Assembly (NCBI RefSeq): GCF_001660815.1
Contig: NZ_LYMI01000040.1
Span: forward strand, 1 to 35,227
Direction: 5' to 3'
Length of the DNA stretch: 35,227 nt
Source of the DNA: Xanthomonas nasturtii
GTDB taxonomy: Bacteria > Pseudomonadota > Gammaproteobacteria > Xanthomonadales > Xanthomonadaceae
Part shown: positions 35,202 through 35,227 of the stretch, in pieces
Position numbering within the stretch: the stretch's first letter is position 1
How the letters are laid out: each line of letters begins with the position of its first letter
Position numbers and translations under genes: made by a program
Notes under the pieces: generated by a model
The model's database searches: none
Seen by the model: only the letters and a program-made list of their open reading frames with translations
Told to the model about the DNA's origin: nothing

Positions 35202-35227
35202 GTTTCAGCGTCCGGGCGGGTGGGGGC

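Overview
This GC-rich window looks like part of a Xanthomonas chromosome. Pointers are MetX/MetB/Hom methionine genes behind a SAM-I-type leader, a long TonB-dependent receptor, a Lys/Ala-repeat histone H1-like protein, FadE, Hsp33 and short hairpin repeats of the kind common in that genus. The genus call is inference from gene content and protein similarity as I remember it; no database search was run. Most of the window is ordinary core genome. I found no prophage, CRISPR array, tRNA, rRNA or recognisable defence system.

Layout. Bases 1-1000: the tail of an IS630-type transposase, a YnfA-family membrane protein, and an in-frame remnant made of the end of a QmcA-like SPFH protein fused to the end of an NfeD-like protein. 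1159-2878: gcvT and gcvH of the glycine cleavage system, closed by a strong terminator. 2879-4409: a 950-bp AT-tract-rich non-coding stretch with a terminator-like hairpin and a good promoter, leading into the H1-like gene. 5021-8807: a secreted serine hydrolase (minus strand), a 12-TM NTP/NDP-exchange-like transporter and a DUF1304 protein. 8976-13256: an alpha/beta hydrolase and fadE, overlapping by 4 nt, divergent from a TetR regulator with operator-like repeats between them. 13289-17338: a TonB-dependent receptor and a secreted protein whose C-terminus looks like a receptor barrel. 17375-20521: hslO divergent from mtgA, followed by a polyprenyl-phosphate-type glycosyltransferase and a CBS protein. 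20950-26444 (minus strand): AsmA-like protein, hemolysin III/PAQR protein, release factor 3 and an M23 peptidase.

26540-30093 is the best-integrated unit: a sigma70-like promoter, a SAM-I-type riboswitch, then metX, metB and hom, each overlapping the next by 4 nt. Hom makes homoserine, MetX acylates it and MetB joins it to cysteine, so one SAM-sensing leader would control the whole branch from aspartate semialdehyde to cystathionine. 30189-33298 carries a secreted alpha/beta hydrolase, a MITE-like inverted repeat abutting the end of sdaA, sdaA itself and a divergent glutaredoxin-like gene. 33348-35201 (minus strand) holds a cold-shock-domain/transmembrane/excalibur fusion, then yceI and a cytochrome b561 gene in one coupled unit.

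The items most worth following up are the SAM-I controlled met operon, the inverted-repeat element behind sdaA, the cold-shock/excalibur fusion, the leaderless-looking hydrolase-fadE promoter with its TetR operators, the qmcA/nfeD deletion scar and the possible small RNA or attenuator upstream of the H1-like gene.
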